From Halomonas alkalicola (GTDB lineage Bacteria; Pseudomonadota; Gammaproteobacteria; Pseudomonadales; Halomonadaceae), in NCBI RefSeq assembly GCF_030704205.1, contig NZ_CP131913.1, positions 62,001 to 126,000 on the forward strand: a stretch of DNA of 64,000 bases. Direction: 5' to 3'. A program made the translations under genes and the position numbers. Positions within the stretch are counted from its first letter, which is position 1; every line of letters begins with the position of its first letter. Of this stretch, positions 53,611 through 63,843 are shown piece after piece. Below the pieces are notes generated by a model. The model was not told the DNA's origin. It saw only the letters and a list, made by a program, of their open reading frames with translations, and did no database searches.

Positions 53611-55151
53611 ATGCCAGCACCGAGGATTCCTATGCGAACCATCACCGAGGTGTTGCGCCTCAAGTACGACGCCGGCCTCAGCCACGAGAAGATTGCTCGG
53701 GCCTGCGGCCTCTCCAAGGGCGTGGTCAGCAAGTATGTCAGCCTGGCCCAGGTGGCCGGCATCCGCTGGCCGCTGCCTGACGCCACCGACGAAGCAGCGC
53801 TGGAGGCGCGACTGTTCCCGGCCAAGTCGCCGCCGATGCGCTTCTCGGCGCCGGACTACTTCCAGGTCCACCAGGCGCTCAAGCGCAAGGGCGTCACCCT
53901 GCAGCTGCTGTGGGCGGAGTACGTCGAGGTCCATGGCGACAAGGCCTACCGCTACAGTCGGTTCTGCGACCATTACCGCGCCTGGCGGAATCGCCAGCGG
54001 CGCAGCATGCGACAGGTCCACCGTGCCGGCGAGAAGCTGTTCATCGACTACTGCGGCCCGACCGTGCCGATCATCAACCAGGCCACCGGCGAGGAGCGAC
54101 GGGCCCAGGTGTTCGTTGCCGTGCTGGGCGCCTCCAGCTACACCTATGCCGAGGCGACCTGGAGCCAGGCGCTGCCCGACTGGATCGCCTCTCACCAGCG
54201 TGCCTTCCAGTTCCTGGGCGGTGTCCCCGAACTACTCGTCCCCGACAACCTGAAGAGCGCCGTGACGCGCGGGCGTGTCGCTACGAGAGCCAGCTCAACG
54301 CGACTTATGCCGAGATGGCCCGGCACTACCAGGTCGCGGTGCTGCCGGCGCGGCCTTACAAGCCCAAGGACAAGGCCAAGGCGGAGGCCGCGGTGTTGCT
54401 GGTGGAGCGCTGGATCCTGGCTCGCCTGCGCCACCACACCTTCTTCACGCTGGCCTCGCTGAACCAGGCCATCCGCGAGCTGCTGGAGGATCTCAACCGC
54501 CGCCCCTTCCAGGGCCGCGAGGAGAGCCGGCGTGACCTGTTCCAGGCCATCGACCGGCCGGTGCTGCGCCCGTTGCCGGAGACGCCTTACGAGTACGCCG
54601 AGTGGCGCAAGGCCAAGCCCGGCATCGACTACCACCTCGACCTCGACAAACGCTTCTACAGCGTCCCCCACACCCTGGTGGGCCAGGTGCTGGAGGTGCG
54701 CCTGACCCACGCCATGGTGGAGGTGTTCCACAAGGGGCACCGGGTGGCGGCGCACCCGCGCCACGCGCCGGGGCGTTTCTCGACCCTGGCCGAACACATG
54801 CCCAAGCGCCACCAGGCGCACCGCGACTGGTCACCGAGCCGCTTCCTGGCGTGGGCCAAGGACATCGGCGTCGCCACCCTGGAGATGACCCAGCGGCAGC
54901 TGCAGGACCGCCCCCATCCCGAGCATGGCTACTGTGCCTGCCTGGGCCTGCTGCAGCTCAGCCGGCGCTACGGCAAGGACCGCCTGGAGCAGGCTTGCGC
55001 ACATGCCCTGGCGATCCCCACCACGCGCTACAGCAGCATCGCCTCGATCCTCAAGCAGGGGCTGGATCAGCAGCCGATGCTGACGCTCCCCGAGGCGCTT
55101 GACGACCTGCCGCCCCACACCAACGTGCGCGGTGCCGAGTACTACCACTGA
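53611..55151 (+). pseudogene. istA: IS21-family transposase IstA, frameshifted
   Basis: The first frame (MRTITEVLRLKYDAGLSHEKIARACGLSKGVVSKYV, a helix-turn-helix) runs through the DDE core ([13 protein letters not shown], then [12 protein letters not shown]) to about 54265. It continues in another frame as [40 protein letters not shown], which includes the catalytic glutamate region, to the stop at 55151. Two extra bases in ACGCGCGGGCGTGTCGC (about 54269-54285) explain the shift. The start at 53611 has GGAGGGGG upstream; 53632 is the more usual family start. Confidence 0.88.
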
Positions 55152-55168
55152 CCCGAGGAGACGACCGA

Positions 55169-55927
55169 TGATGACCCAGCCCCTGCTCGACACCCTGCGC
55201 CGCCTCAAGCTGACCGGCATGCACGACGCCCTGGCTCACCAGCTCACCCAGCCGGACACCTACGACCTGCCGTTCGCGAGGATCGTCTGGGCATGCTGCT
55301 CGACCGTGAGGTCCTGCATCGCGATAACCGTCGCCTCGACCGGCTGCTGAAGGCCGCCAAGCTGCGGGTGATGGCCTGCGTCGAGGACATCGACTACCGC
55401 CACCCCCCCGCGGCCTGGAGCGGGGCCGCATGGCACCGCTGACGAGCGGCGAGTGGATTGGCCAGTCACTCAACCTGTGCATCACCGGCCCCACCGGGTG
55501 CGGCAAGACCTGGCTGGCCTGCGCGCTGGGCAACCAGGCCTGCCGGCAAGGTTACTCGGTGCGCTACCTGCGGGTGCCGAGGCTGTTCGAGCAGCTGCGC
55601 ATCGCCCAGGGCGACGGCTCTTACGCCCGGCTGATGGGCCAGCTGCAGAAGACCGACCTGCTGATCCTCGACGACTGGGGCATGCAGAAGATGACCGCCC
55701 CGCAGCGCCAGGACCTGATGGAGGTGATCGAGGACCGGCACGGCCGGGGCTCGACGCTGATTGCCAGCCAGCTGCCCATCGAACACTGGCACGACTACAT
55801 CGGTGCCGCGACGGTGGCCGACGCCATTCTGGACCGGCTGCTGCACAGCGCCCACCGCCTGACACTCAGAGGAGAATCAATGCGCAAGAGCGCCGCCCCG
55901 CAAGCGGCAGAAGTTGACCCATCGTGA
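55169..55927 (+). pseudogene. istB: IS21-family helper ATPase IstB, frameshifted twice
   Basis: Starts [26 protein letters not shown]; the frame breaks after DLPF (about 55274) and resumes as [31 protein letters not shown]. It breaks again at a run of seven C near 55401, after DIDYRHP. The third segment holds Walker A GPTGCGKTW and Walker B LLILDDWGM, to 55927. IstB is the AAA+ partner of IstA in target selection. The two breaks make it non-functional as read. Confidence 0.88.
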
Positions 55928-56020
55928 CCGGTCAGCTTACAAAACCAGAACCAGCGAGAGAGGGGTGAGCAAATCGGTCACGATCCCCGGAATGACCGGT
56001 CACGTTCGCTGGAATATGCA

Positions 56021-56025
56021 GCAAT
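56021..56025 (+). repeat. Target duplication GCAAT, right side of the IS21-family element
   Basis: Second copy of the pentamer at 53375-53379, directly outside the right end. Confidence 0.85.
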
Positions 56026-56040
56026 CAGCAAGGAGGCAAG

Positions 56041-56727
56041 ATGACGCGACTGAAAGTCTGGGATGTGCCGACACGGCTCTTTCACTGGGGGCTGGTCGGC
56101 TGCGTGGCGCTGGCGTTCTACACCATGAAGACTGACGGGGCGCCCTTCATCTTCCCGATCGATATCCACGCCCGGGGCGGCTACGTGCTGATTGGCCTGC
56201 TGCTGTTCCGCTGGCTGTGGGGCCTGGTGGGCAGCCATCACGCCCGCTTCGGCAGCTTCCTCTATTCGCCGGCCACCCTGTGGGGCTATGCCCGGCGCCT
56301 GATGAGCGGGCGTCTGCCCCTCTTCGCCGGCCACAATCCCCTGGGCGGCCTCATGGTGATGGTGATGCTGCTGTCGCTGACCTTCCAGGCCGTCAGCGGC
56401 CTCTTCCTGACCGACGACATCTTCTTCAATGCCCCCCTGCATGGCCTGGTGGACCGCAGCACCGCCCGCACCCTGGCCGGGCTGCACCACCTCAACGCCA
56501 ACCTGCTGATGGGGCTGATCGCGGCGCACCTGCTGGCCCTGGTGGTGCATCGCCTGAAGGGAGAACGCCTGGTGGGGGCGATGATCACCGGCCGCAAGTC
56601 CCTGGCGGGAGAGCCCGAGGACGCCCCCTCGGCCGGCGCTCAGGCCCAGCGTCCCGCCCGTCCCTGGCTGGCCCTGGTGGTGATCGCCATCGCCGCGCTG
56701 CCGGTGATCTGGCTCTGGAACGCTTGA
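56041..56727 (+). CDS. Di-haem-type cytochrome b561 membrane protein
   Basis: 228 residues beginning MTRLKVWDVPTRLFHWGLVGCVALAFYTM. Five hydrophobic segments carry haem-ligand histidines in RLFHWGL, GHNPLGGLMVMVMLL and LHHLNANLLMGLIAAHLLALVVH. It belongs to the bacterial b561 (Ni/Fe-hydrogenase b-type) family and would pass electrons between quinone and a periplasmic partner, perhaps the neighbouring cytochrome c'. AAGGAGG lies five bases ahead of the ATG. An IS21-family element ends 20 bases upstream, so the native promoter is displaced. Confidence 0.9.
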   Translation: MTRLKVWDVPTRLFHWGLVGCVALAFYTMKTDGAPFIFPIDIHARGGYVLIGLLLFRWLWGLVGSHHARFGSFLYSPATLWGYARRLMSGRLPLFAGHNPLGGLMVMVMLLSLTFQAVSGLFLTDDIFFNAPLHGLVDRSTARTLAGLHHLNANLLMGLIAAHLLALVVHRLKGERLVGAMITGRKSLAGEPEDAPSAGAQAQRPARPWLALVVIAIAALPVIWLWNA

Positions 56728-56760
56728 ACGCCATCCGCGCGGCGAGGTCATGGCAGATGC

Positions 56761-56796
56761 AAAAAGAGAGCGGGGCGGCCCTTAGGCCGCCCCGCG
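56761..56796 (-). terminator. Terminator of the cytochrome c' gene (bidirectional hairpin)
   Basis: GCGGGGCGGCC and GGCCGCCCCGC pair around a four-base loop. On the minus strand it ends in CTCTCTTTTT, so it is a good terminator for the cytochrome c' gene. Confidence 0.8.
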
Positions 56797-56832
56797 CGAT
56801 GTTGACGCTGCAACCGCAGCCGGGACCGTGCC

Positions 56833-57309
56833 TCAGTCCGCGCGGTAGTTGTCGTGGCAGCCGCGACAGCTGTTGACCACGGCCCCCATCTGGCGACGCA
56901 GGTCGCTGAACTCCGCCTGGTCATCGACCATCTCGGCCAGGGTCGCCGCCTCCCGGCGGAAGGTGGCCTGGCGCTCCTCGAAGCCCGCCCAGTCGTCGCC
57001 GATGACCGCCAGCGCCCGCGTCTCGATGCCGTGACCATCCCCCTGCAGCGAGCCCTCGATGAAGGCCTCCCAGGGCAGGTGCGCGAGGGCCGCCAGGTTG
57101 CCCGCGCGCAGCGCGAACTCCTCGGCGTCATAGTCGATGTTGCCCTGGACCATGTCGCCCAGCGGGCCGGTCTGGAAGGCCATCACGCGCAGTGCGTCCT
57201 GGCGATACTCGATCGCCTTGTCGACCTCCAGCGCCTGGGCGGAGGCGGAGGCGAGCAGGGCGGCGCAGAGGCCGAGGGGAGCGAGCAGGGAGCGTCGGGT
57301 TGCGGTCAT
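56833..57309 (-). CDS. Cytochrome c' (periplasmic monohaem cytochrome)
   Basis: 158 residues. A signal peptide ends at ASASAQA. The mature four-helix protein carries the haem motif CRGCH near its C-terminus, as in cytochrome c', with the N-terminal VDKAIEYRQDALRVMAFQTGPLGDMVQG segment. The family binds NO and may protect against it. ATG 57309 has AAAGGAG upstream. It converges on the b561 gene, a pairing often seen in proteobacteria. Confidence 0.92.
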   Translation of the reverse strand: MTATRRSLLAPLGLCAALLASASAQALEVDKAIEYRQDALRVMAFQTGPLGDMVQGNIDYDAEEFALRAGNLAALAHLPWEAFIEGSLQGDGHGIETRALAVIGDDWAGFEERQATFRREAATLAEMVDDQAEFSDLRRQMGAVVNSCRGCHDNYRAD

Positions 57310-57401
57310 CACGATCTCCTTTCGTGTGGCGGGTCATGAATTGTATGGCTTGAGTCAGCCGTCTTGAGTTGAATCAAGCCTTTCAAGCGTAGCACGTGCG
57401 C

Positions 57402-57802
57402 CTAGTTCCCGCGGGCCGCGCGCTGCTGGCGGCTGCGAAAGCGGGCATAGAAGGTGCAGCCGCCGAACAGCGCCAGCGCCGCCAGGGCGATCAGCCAGCC
57501 CAGCCAGCCGAGCCCGGGCAGGATCGCGACGTTCACCCCGATCATGAAGTAGAGCAGGCTGACGAAGGCCAGCCAGGCGTGCCCGCGGGGTCGCTTCGCC
57601 AGCAGGGAGGGCAGGAACAGCGCCAGTGGCAGCAGGAAGGCCAGCAGCGGACGCAGGTTGCCATCGTCGCGAGCCAGCAGAAGACCCCAGGCCAGCAGGG
57701 CCAGGACCAGGATCCCGTAGCTGCCCAGCACCCAGCGGCGCGACCGGTCGGTCAGGTGATCCAGCCCCTTCTCGGCCTCCAGGGCTTCGAGCCAGCGCCT
57801 CA

Positions 57803-57803
<1 letters not shown>
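57402..57803 (-). CDS. DUF2069 membrane protein
   Basis: 133 residues with four hydrophobic segments. FLPSLLAKRPRGHAWLAFVSLLYFMIGV is the DUF2069 core, and the protein ends in a basic tail (ARFRSRQQRAARGN). Function is unknown. ATG 57803 overlaps the wrbA stop by one base, and the pair wrbA-DUF2069 is common in gammaproteobacteria. Confidence 0.87.
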
Positions 57804-58808
<1,005 letters not shown>

Positions 58809-58891
58809 GTCGACTCCTTGTCGAGGGCGGTTCGCCGCCGGGACCGGCCCGGGGCGTGGCAGCGGCCATTGTATTCGGCGGCGTGGGGCGC

Positions 58892-59335
58892 TCACAACCG
58901 AGCCCCGTCGAGGGCCTCCTCGGGCAGGCGCCGGTAGACCCAGGCGTCGCTGCCGTCGGCCAGGGTGAGGCGCACCCGTTCGTAGCGCAGGCCGAGGCGC
59001 TCGTAGCGATCGAGCCGGGCGAGCTCCTCGGCGCTCACCGTGATCACCTCGCCCTCGACGCGCTCGCCGGGGGCCTCCTCCAGGTCGAGGGCGCTGCGGC
59101 GGAAGTCCTCGAGCGTGGCCGGTCGTGACTCGCCGGCGCGGCCGGTGACGATCCAGCGCACCAGCCCCGAGCGCAGAGTGCCGTAGACGAAGACCTCGTG
59201 GGGGCCCGCTTCAATGGGGGGCAGATGGTCGGGGCGATCATAGGTGAAGGGGCTGAGCATGGTCAGCCAGAGCCAGCCGGCGAGGGCAAGGGGCAGGCCG
59301 AGCAGGGTGGCGAGCAGCAGGTGTAGGCGTCGCAT
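58892..59335 (-). CDS. Membrane-anchored gamma-glutamylcyclotransferase-like (AIG2 fold) protein
   Basis: 147 residues. An N-terminal signal anchor (LHLLLATLLGLPLALAGWLWLTML) is followed by VFVYGTLRSGLV, the GGCT substrate loop, and by VEGEVITVSAEELARLDRYERLG, whose acidic residue is in the catalytic position. The membrane anchor is unusual for this family. The substrate is unknown. ATG 59335 is chosen by the signal sequence. Confidence 0.8.
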   Translation of the reverse strand: MRRLHLLLATLLGLPLALAGWLWLTMLSPFTYDRPDHLPPIEAGPHEVFVYGTLRSGLVRWIVTGRAGESRPATLEDFRRSALDLEEAPGERVEGEVITVSAEELARLDRYERLGLRYERVRLTLADGSDAWVYRRLPEEALDGARL

Positions 59336-59472
59336 GGGGCTCCTTCCGGGAGGGGAGCGTCCCATCCTGCCATGCCGCGAGGGCGTTGTCCGGTGTTCGT
59401 CATCGGGCGGCTTAAGCCGGGCCGAGCGCTCTGCTAGGATGGAGCCTCCCCATGACGAACGTGAGGTGCCCC

Positions 59473-60066
59473 ATGACCCGGCAGGCGTGTTACGACCTCG
59501 ACTTCCAGGCCCTGATGGGTGACGTACGCCCGCTCTCCCGGGACCTCAATCGCGCCGACCCCGGTCGCACGCGTCGCGCGCCCAGCGAGGCACAGCTGGC
59601 CAGGCGGGAAAGCGCCGCCGCTGCGCCAGCAGGCCATGGCTTTCTCTCCGATGATTTCGTCGACCTGGTGCCCCCCTTCGATCCCCTCGAGTACCGGCGT
59701 GACGGCATCCAGCAGGGGGTGGTGGACCGCCTGCGCCATGGCGGCTACGCGGACCAGGCGCGCCTGCACCTGCTGCGTCGCCCGCTGGAAGAGTGCCGGC
59801 GAGCGCTGCCGCCCTTCATCCACGAGGCCTTCGCCCACGACCTGCGCTCGGTGCTGATCGTCCACGGCCGCGGCCAGGCGATCGACAGCCCGGCCAACGT
59901 GCTGCGCTCCTACCTGGCCAAGTGGCTGCCCCAGTTCCCGGAGGTGCAGGCCTATGTCTCCGCCCAGCCCGCCGACGGAGGCCTCGGCGCTACCTGGGTG
60001 ATGCTGCGCAAGAGCGAGCGGGCGAAGGCGGCCAACCGCGAGCGGCAGCAGAAGCGAAGGGGATAA
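59473..60066 (+). CDS. Smr-domain endonuclease-like protein (YdaL/SmrA type)
   Basis: 197 residues. The C-terminal Smr domain reads LRHGGYADQARLHLLRRPLEECRRALPPFI, then LIVHGRGQ and VLRSYLAKWLPQFPEVQAYVSAQPADGGLGATWVML. The N-terminal 70 residues are low-complexity. Stand-alone Smr proteins nick DNA or cut RNA; for SmrA the role is not settled. ATG 59473 has GAGG at good spacing. Confidence 0.87.
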   Translation: MTRQACYDLDFQALMGDVRPLSRDLNRADPGRTRRAPSEAQLARRESAAAAPAGHGFLSDDFVDLVPPFDPLEYRRDGIQQGVVDRLRHGGYADQARLHLLRRPLEECRRALPPFIHEAFAHDLRSVLIVHGRGQAIDSPANVLRSYLAKWLPQFPEVQAYVSAQPADGGLGATWVMLRKSERAKAANRERQQKRRG

Positions 60067-60118
60067 GCCCCGCCTCAAGCGTGAGCAAGCCCTTGCTGGC
60101 GACAGGCCCTGATGATGG

Positions 60119-60679
60119 TCAGGCGAAGGCAGCCGCCTCTTCGCGGGCCTGGGCCCACTCCCGCTCGCGGCGGCGGAACAGCGGCTCCGGCTGGTCCACG
60201 GCCGGTTGGTAGGCGCGGCTGAAGGCGCCCAGGGCGCGCTGGGCATCCTCCAGCCACTGGTCCTCGCGCAGCGAGAGGCCATCGAACCCGCAGCGCGTCA
60301 TGAAATAGAGCTGATCCACCAGCACGTCGCCCACCGCACGGATCTCGCCGCCAAAGCCGTGGCGCTCGCGCAGCAGCCGCGCCAGGCTGTAGCCGCGCCC
60401 GTCGGTGAACTTCGGGAAGTCCACGGCGATCAGCGGCGCCTCGGCCAACCGCTCGGCCAGGGCGTCGGTCAACTCGGTGTCGGCCGGGAGCCAGGGGGCC
60501 AGGGTGGCGCTCGGTGCGGCCTCGAGCCAGTCGGCGAGGGGCAGGATGGCGGCGCCGCCCACGGGGGCCTCGCCCTCGCGGACCAGGGTCCAGGTGTCCG
60601 CGGCGGGCTGGCCGCGGAACAGGTAGGGGCGTGACTCGGGGCGTGACTCGGGGCGTGAAATGGGGGCTTGATCAGGCAT
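60119..60679 (-). CDS. DUF934 protein of the sulfite reductase locus
   Basis: 186 residues. LIAVDFPKFTDGRGYSLARLLRERHGFGGEIRAVGDVLVDQLYFMTRCGFD is the DUF934 signature. It is coupled to cysI by an eight-base overlap, the standard arrangement, and is thought to help sulfite/nitrite reduction, perhaps as an electron-transfer partner or assembly factor. Near the N-terminus a 12-base unit with GGGCGTGACTC is repeated, giving RPESRPESRP. Confidence 0.88.
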   Translation of the reverse strand: MPDQAPISRPESRPESRPYLFRGQPAADTWTLVREGEAPVGGAAILPLADWLEAAPSATLAPWLPADTELTDALAERLAEAPLIAVDFPKFTDGRGYSLARLLRERHGFGGEIRAVGDVLVDQLYFMTRCGFDGLSLREDQWLEDAQRALGAFSRAYQPAVDQPEPLFRRREREWAQAREEAAAFA

Positions 60680-62324
60680 AGACCCGCTCCTTGAAGGGTT
60701 TGAGGCCGATACGGCGATAGGTGTCGAGGAAGGTCTCGCCGTCGCTGCGCTCACCGACGTAGACCTGAAGCAGGGTATCGATCACTTCCGGGACCTTCTC
60801 GCGGCTGAAGGAGGGGCCGAGGATCTTACCCAACGACGCTTCGTTGCCCTGGGCGCCACCCAGCGAGATCTGGTACCACTCCTCGCCCTTCTTGTCGACG
60901 CCGAGGATGCCGATCTGGCCCACGTGGTGGTGGCCGCAGGCGTTCATGCAGCCGGAGATATTGAGCTCCAGCGGGCCCAGGTCATAGAGGAAGTCGAGGT
61001 CATCGAAGCGTTCCTGGATCGCCTGAGCCACCGGGATGGACTTGGCATTGGCCAGGGCGCAGTAGTCGCCCCCCGGGCAGCAGATCAGGTCGGCCAGGGT
61101 GCCCACGGTGGGGTTGGCCAGGCCCAGGGCATCCAGGCGCTGCCACAGCTCGTGGAGGCGATCCACCGGCACGTCGGAGAGCACCAGGTTCTGCTCGTGG
61201 GTGACCCGCAGCTCGCCGAAGCTGTACTCGTCGGCGAGATCGGCGATCTGGTGCATCTGCTCGGCGGTCACGTCGCCGGGGGACTGACCGGCTCGCTTGA
61301 GCGACAGGGTCACCGCCTTGTAGCCGGGCACCTTGTGGCCGGTGACGTTGTTGGTCACGAAGCGGGCGAAGGCGCGATTCTCGCCGCGCAGCCGCTGGAA
61401 GGCCTCGATGGCCTCGGCGCTGACCGGGCGGCGTTCGGGGTCGACGAAGTGGCCGGCAACCGCCTCGACGGTTTCGTGGGTGAGGGTCTGGGGGCCATCC
61501 TTGAGGTGGGCCCACTCGGCGTCGACCCGGCGGCGGAACTCCTCGATGCCAAGCGCCTTGACCAGGATCTTGATGCGCGCCTTGAACTTGTTGTCGCGGC
61601 GACCGAACTGGTTGTAGACCCGCACCAGCGCCTCGAGGTAGGTCAGCAGGTGGCGCCAGGGGAGGTCCTCGCGCACCACGTCGCCGATCATCGGCGTGCG
61701 GCCCAGGCCCCCACCGGCCAGCACCCGAACGCGCACCTCGCCGCTGTCGTCGCGCCACAGGCGCAGGCCCACGTCATGGACCTGGATGGCCGCGCGATCC
61801 TCTGCGGCACCGGTGACGGCGATCTTGAACTTGCGCGGCAGGTAGGCGAACTCCGGGTGGAAGGTCGACCACTGGCGGATCAGCTCGCACCAGGGGCGCG
61901 GATCGACCTCCTCATCCTCGGCCACCCCGGCGAACTGGTCGGTGGTGGTGTTGCGGATGTCGTTGCCGCTGGTCTGGATCGCATGCATCTCCACGCTGGC
62001 CAGCTCCGCCAGCATGTCCGGCACCGTCTCGAGCTTCGGCCAGTTCAGCTGCAGGTTGGTGCGGGTGGTGAAGTGGCCATAGCCGCGATCATAGTCGCGG
62101 GCCAGGTCGCCGAGCTTGCGCAGCTGGTAGGAGGCCAGCATCCCGTAGGGGATGGCGATGCGCAGCATGGGGGCGTGACGCTGGACATAGAGCCCATTCT
62201 GCACGCGCAGCGGAAGGAATTCCTCCTCGCTGAGGCGGCCGGCCAGATAGCGCTCCATCTGGTCGCGGAACTGGGCGACGCGTTCATTGACGAGGGTCTG
62301 GTCGTGGGTGTCGTAGCGGTACAT
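60672..62324 (-). CDS. cysI: Assimilatory sulfite reductase haemoprotein (nitrite/sulfite reductase family)
   Basis: 550 residues, two ferredoxin-like plus two sirohaem/4Fe-4S domains. The cluster cysteines are in ICCPGGDYCALA and NISGCMNACGHHHVG. TTRTNLQLNW and TSGNDIRNTTTD are siroheme-contacting motifs. It reduces sulfite to sulfide in cysteine synthesis. The partner flavoprotein CysJ is not in the window, as is usual where DUF934 follows cysI. The start at 62324 (MYRYDTHDQTLVNERV) is typical. Confidence 0.92.
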   Translation of the reverse strand: MYRYDTHDQTLVNERVAQFRDQMERYLAGRLSEEEFLPLRVQNGLYVQRHAPMLRIAIPYGMLASYQLRKLGDLARDYDRGYGHFTTRTNLQLNWPKLETVPDMLAELASVEMHAIQTSGNDIRNTTTDQFAGVAEDEEVDPRPWCELIRQWSTFHPEFAYLPRKFKIAVTGAAEDRAAIQVHDVGLRLWRDDSGEVRVRVLAGGGLGRTPMIGDVVREDLPWRHLLTYLEALVRVYNQFGRRDNKFKARIKILVKALGIEEFRRRVDAEWAHLKDGPQTLTHETVEAVAGHFVDPERRPVSAEAIEAFQRLRGENRAFARFVTNNVTGHKVPGYKAVTLSLKRAGQSPGDVTAEQMHQIADLADEYSFGELRVTHEQNLVLSDVPVDRLHELWQRLDALGLANPTVGTLADLICCPGGDYCALANAKSIPVAQAIQERFDDLDFLYDLGPLELNISGCMNACGHHHVGQIGILGVDKKGEEWYQISLGGAQGNEASLGKILGPSFSREKVPEVIDTLLQVYVGERSDGETFLDTYRRIGLKPFKERVYA

Positions 62325-62437
62325 TCAGCCGTTCCTGCTGCAGTGAAGGGTGGCGGAGCCTGAGGGAGCACCATACGCGCCCCGCGTTATACTTGGAAAG
62401 AATAAATGTTTATAGTTTTTATGCGAAAAGTAATTAC
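62325..62437. promoter_or_regulatory. Upstream region of cysI
   Basis: About 110 bases between cysI and the MATE gene end, AT-rich between 62385 and 62435. Tracts such as TTATACTTGGAAAGAATAAATG are compatible with a minus-strand promoter and a CysB site, but no defined box can be assigned. Confidence 0.35.
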
Positions 62438-62461
62438 CGGGCCGCGGCAGGGCGGCCCGTC
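62438..62461 (-). terminator. Hairpin after the MATE gene
   Basis: CGGGCCGC and GCGGCCCG pair just past the MATE stop; on the minus strand AATTACTTTTCG follows. Confidence 0.5.
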
Positions 62462-63788
62462 ACACCCTGAGGCGCTGCCAGCGTCGGCGCTGCCAGATCA
62501 CCACGAACCAGGCGGAGTTGAGGCAGCGATAGCCGAGCTGCGCCCACCAGATGCCGAGCAGGCCCTGCTCGAGGCCCACGCCGATCCACCACGCCAGCGG
62601 CAGGAACACCAGCCACTGCAGGCCGAGGGTGGTGGTCATCACGGTGCGATTGGCGCCGGCGCCGAGCAGCGCCTGGGCCAGCACCAGGGCGGCGGCATCC
62701 AGCACGATCATCAGCGCGGTGAGCTGCAGAGGGAGCCGGCCCAGTTCGATCAGCGCCGGGTCATGCAGGAAGAGCCCCAGCACCGCCTCGGGAAACAGGG
62801 CCATGGGCAGCGCCAGGGCCGCGAGGCACAGCCAGGCCAGGTGCACCACCTCCCAGCCCCAGCGATGGGCATCGCCATGGGCCTCGCGGCCCAGTGCCTG
62901 GCCCACCAGGCTCATGGCGGCCATGCCGAGCCCCACCCCGGGCAGGATCAGCAGCAGCGAGAGGTTCACTAGCACGTGGCCCACGGCGACGCTGCGGGTA
63001 TCGATCTGGCCGAGGATCCAGAACAGCACCGCGTAGCCGGCGGCGAACCACAGCTGCTGGAAGGAGTGGGGGGTCGCCAGGCGCAGGGTGGTCGCGAAGG
63101 TGAAGCGCCGCGGGAGGCCGGCGAGGAAGCCGCTGCCCCTGGCATGGCGCGCGCTGAGAAGCGCCCAGATGGCCAGCCCCAGGAACAGCGACAGGCTGGT
63201 GCCGGCCCCGGCGCCGGCGGCTCCCATGGCCGGCAGGCCCAGGTAGCCGAAGATCAGCGCCAGGCTCGCCGCCACGTTGACGGCGTGCATCACGAGGATG
63301 ATGCGCAGGTAGATGCCGGTCTGCTGGATACCGTTCCAGTAGCCGCGAAAGCAGAAGATCATCGCCACGGCGTTAAGCGACACCACCCGCCAGCGGAAGT
63401 ACTCCACCGCCACGGCGTTGACCGCCGGGTCCTGGTTGATCAGCGCCAGCAGCCGCGGCGCCTGCCACAGGCAGAGCAGCGTGATGGGCAGCGATGCGAT
63501 GACCGCGATCACCAGCCCCGCATTGAGCGGCACCGCGCGCCGCTCCCAGGCCTCCTCGCCGTGGCGCCGGGCGGTCTGGGCCTGAACCCCGGAGGAGAGG
63601 CCGAACACCAGGGCGGTGATCAGGAACATGGCATAGCCGCCGATGCCGACGCCGGCCAGGGGCACCTCGCCCAGCGACCCCACCATGGCGGCGTCGATCA
63701 GGTTGATCAGGCTCTGGGAGAGCATGCCGGCGATGATCGGCAGGGCGAGGCGGAGGATCGTCTGGCGGCGAGTGGGCTCGGGCAGCAT
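62460..63788 (-). CDS. MATE-family efflux transporter
   Basis: 442 residues with twelve membrane helices in two homologous halves. The first begins LALPIIAGMLSQSLINLIDAAMVGSLG, the MATE signature of helix 1. The second half begins LRLATPHSFQQLWFAAGYAVLFWILGQIDT. It exports drugs or metabolites using Na+ or H+. The closest type is the DinF/NorM branch, but substrate is unknown. ATG 63788 (MLPEPTRRQTILRLA) is chosen; metH lies upstream. Confidence 0.88.
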   Translation of the reverse strand: MLPEPTRRQTILRLALPIIAGMLSQSLINLIDAAMVGSLGEVPLAGVGIGGYAMFLITALVFGLSSGVQAQTARRHGEEAWERRAVPLNAGLVIAVIASLPITLLCLWQAPRLLALINQDPAVNAVAVEYFRWRVVSLNAVAMIFCFRGYWNGIQQTGIYLRIILVMHAVNVAASLALIFGYLGLPAMGAAGAGAGTSLSLFLGLAIWALLSARHARGSGFLAGLPRRFTFATTLRLATPHSFQQLWFAAGYAVLFWILGQIDTRSVAVGHVLVNLSLLLILPGVGLGMAAMSLVGQALGREAHGDAHRWGWEVVHLAWLCLAALALPMALFPEAVLGLFLHDPALIELGRLPLQLTALMIVLDAAALVLAQALLGAGANRTVMTTTLGLQWLVFLPLAWWIGVGLEQGLLGIWWAQLGYRCLNSAWFVVIWQRRRWQRLRV

Positions 63789-63802
63789 GGGGGTCCGTCG
63801 AG

Positions 63803-63828
63803 TCAGGGCCCGCAAAGCGGGCCCCTGG
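63803..63828 (-). terminator. Hairpin after metH
   Basis: GGGCCCGC and GCGGGCCC pair around AAA, 20 bases past the metH stop. There is no T-tract. Confidence 0.5.
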
Positions 63829-63843
63829 GCGGCTGGCGACCGA

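Larger units (their letters stand above)
53380..56020 (+). mobile_element. IS21-family insertion sequence, 2.64 kb, decayed
   Basis: The ends are imperfect inverted repeats, TGCGTATTCC at the left and TGCATATTCC (complement) at the right. They extend inward through repeated ATTCCG...CGTGACCG units. GCAAT duplications flank both ends. It carries istA and istB in the usual order, both frameshifted, so it is probably inactive. The right end is 20 bases from the cytochrome b561 start. Confidence 0.9.

Noticed and set aside
45799-56025. The two mobile elements considered as parts of one genomic island or prophage
   Set aside because: Each has its own clean target duplication, the DNA between them is ordinary chromosomal azlCD, and no integrase or phage gene is present.
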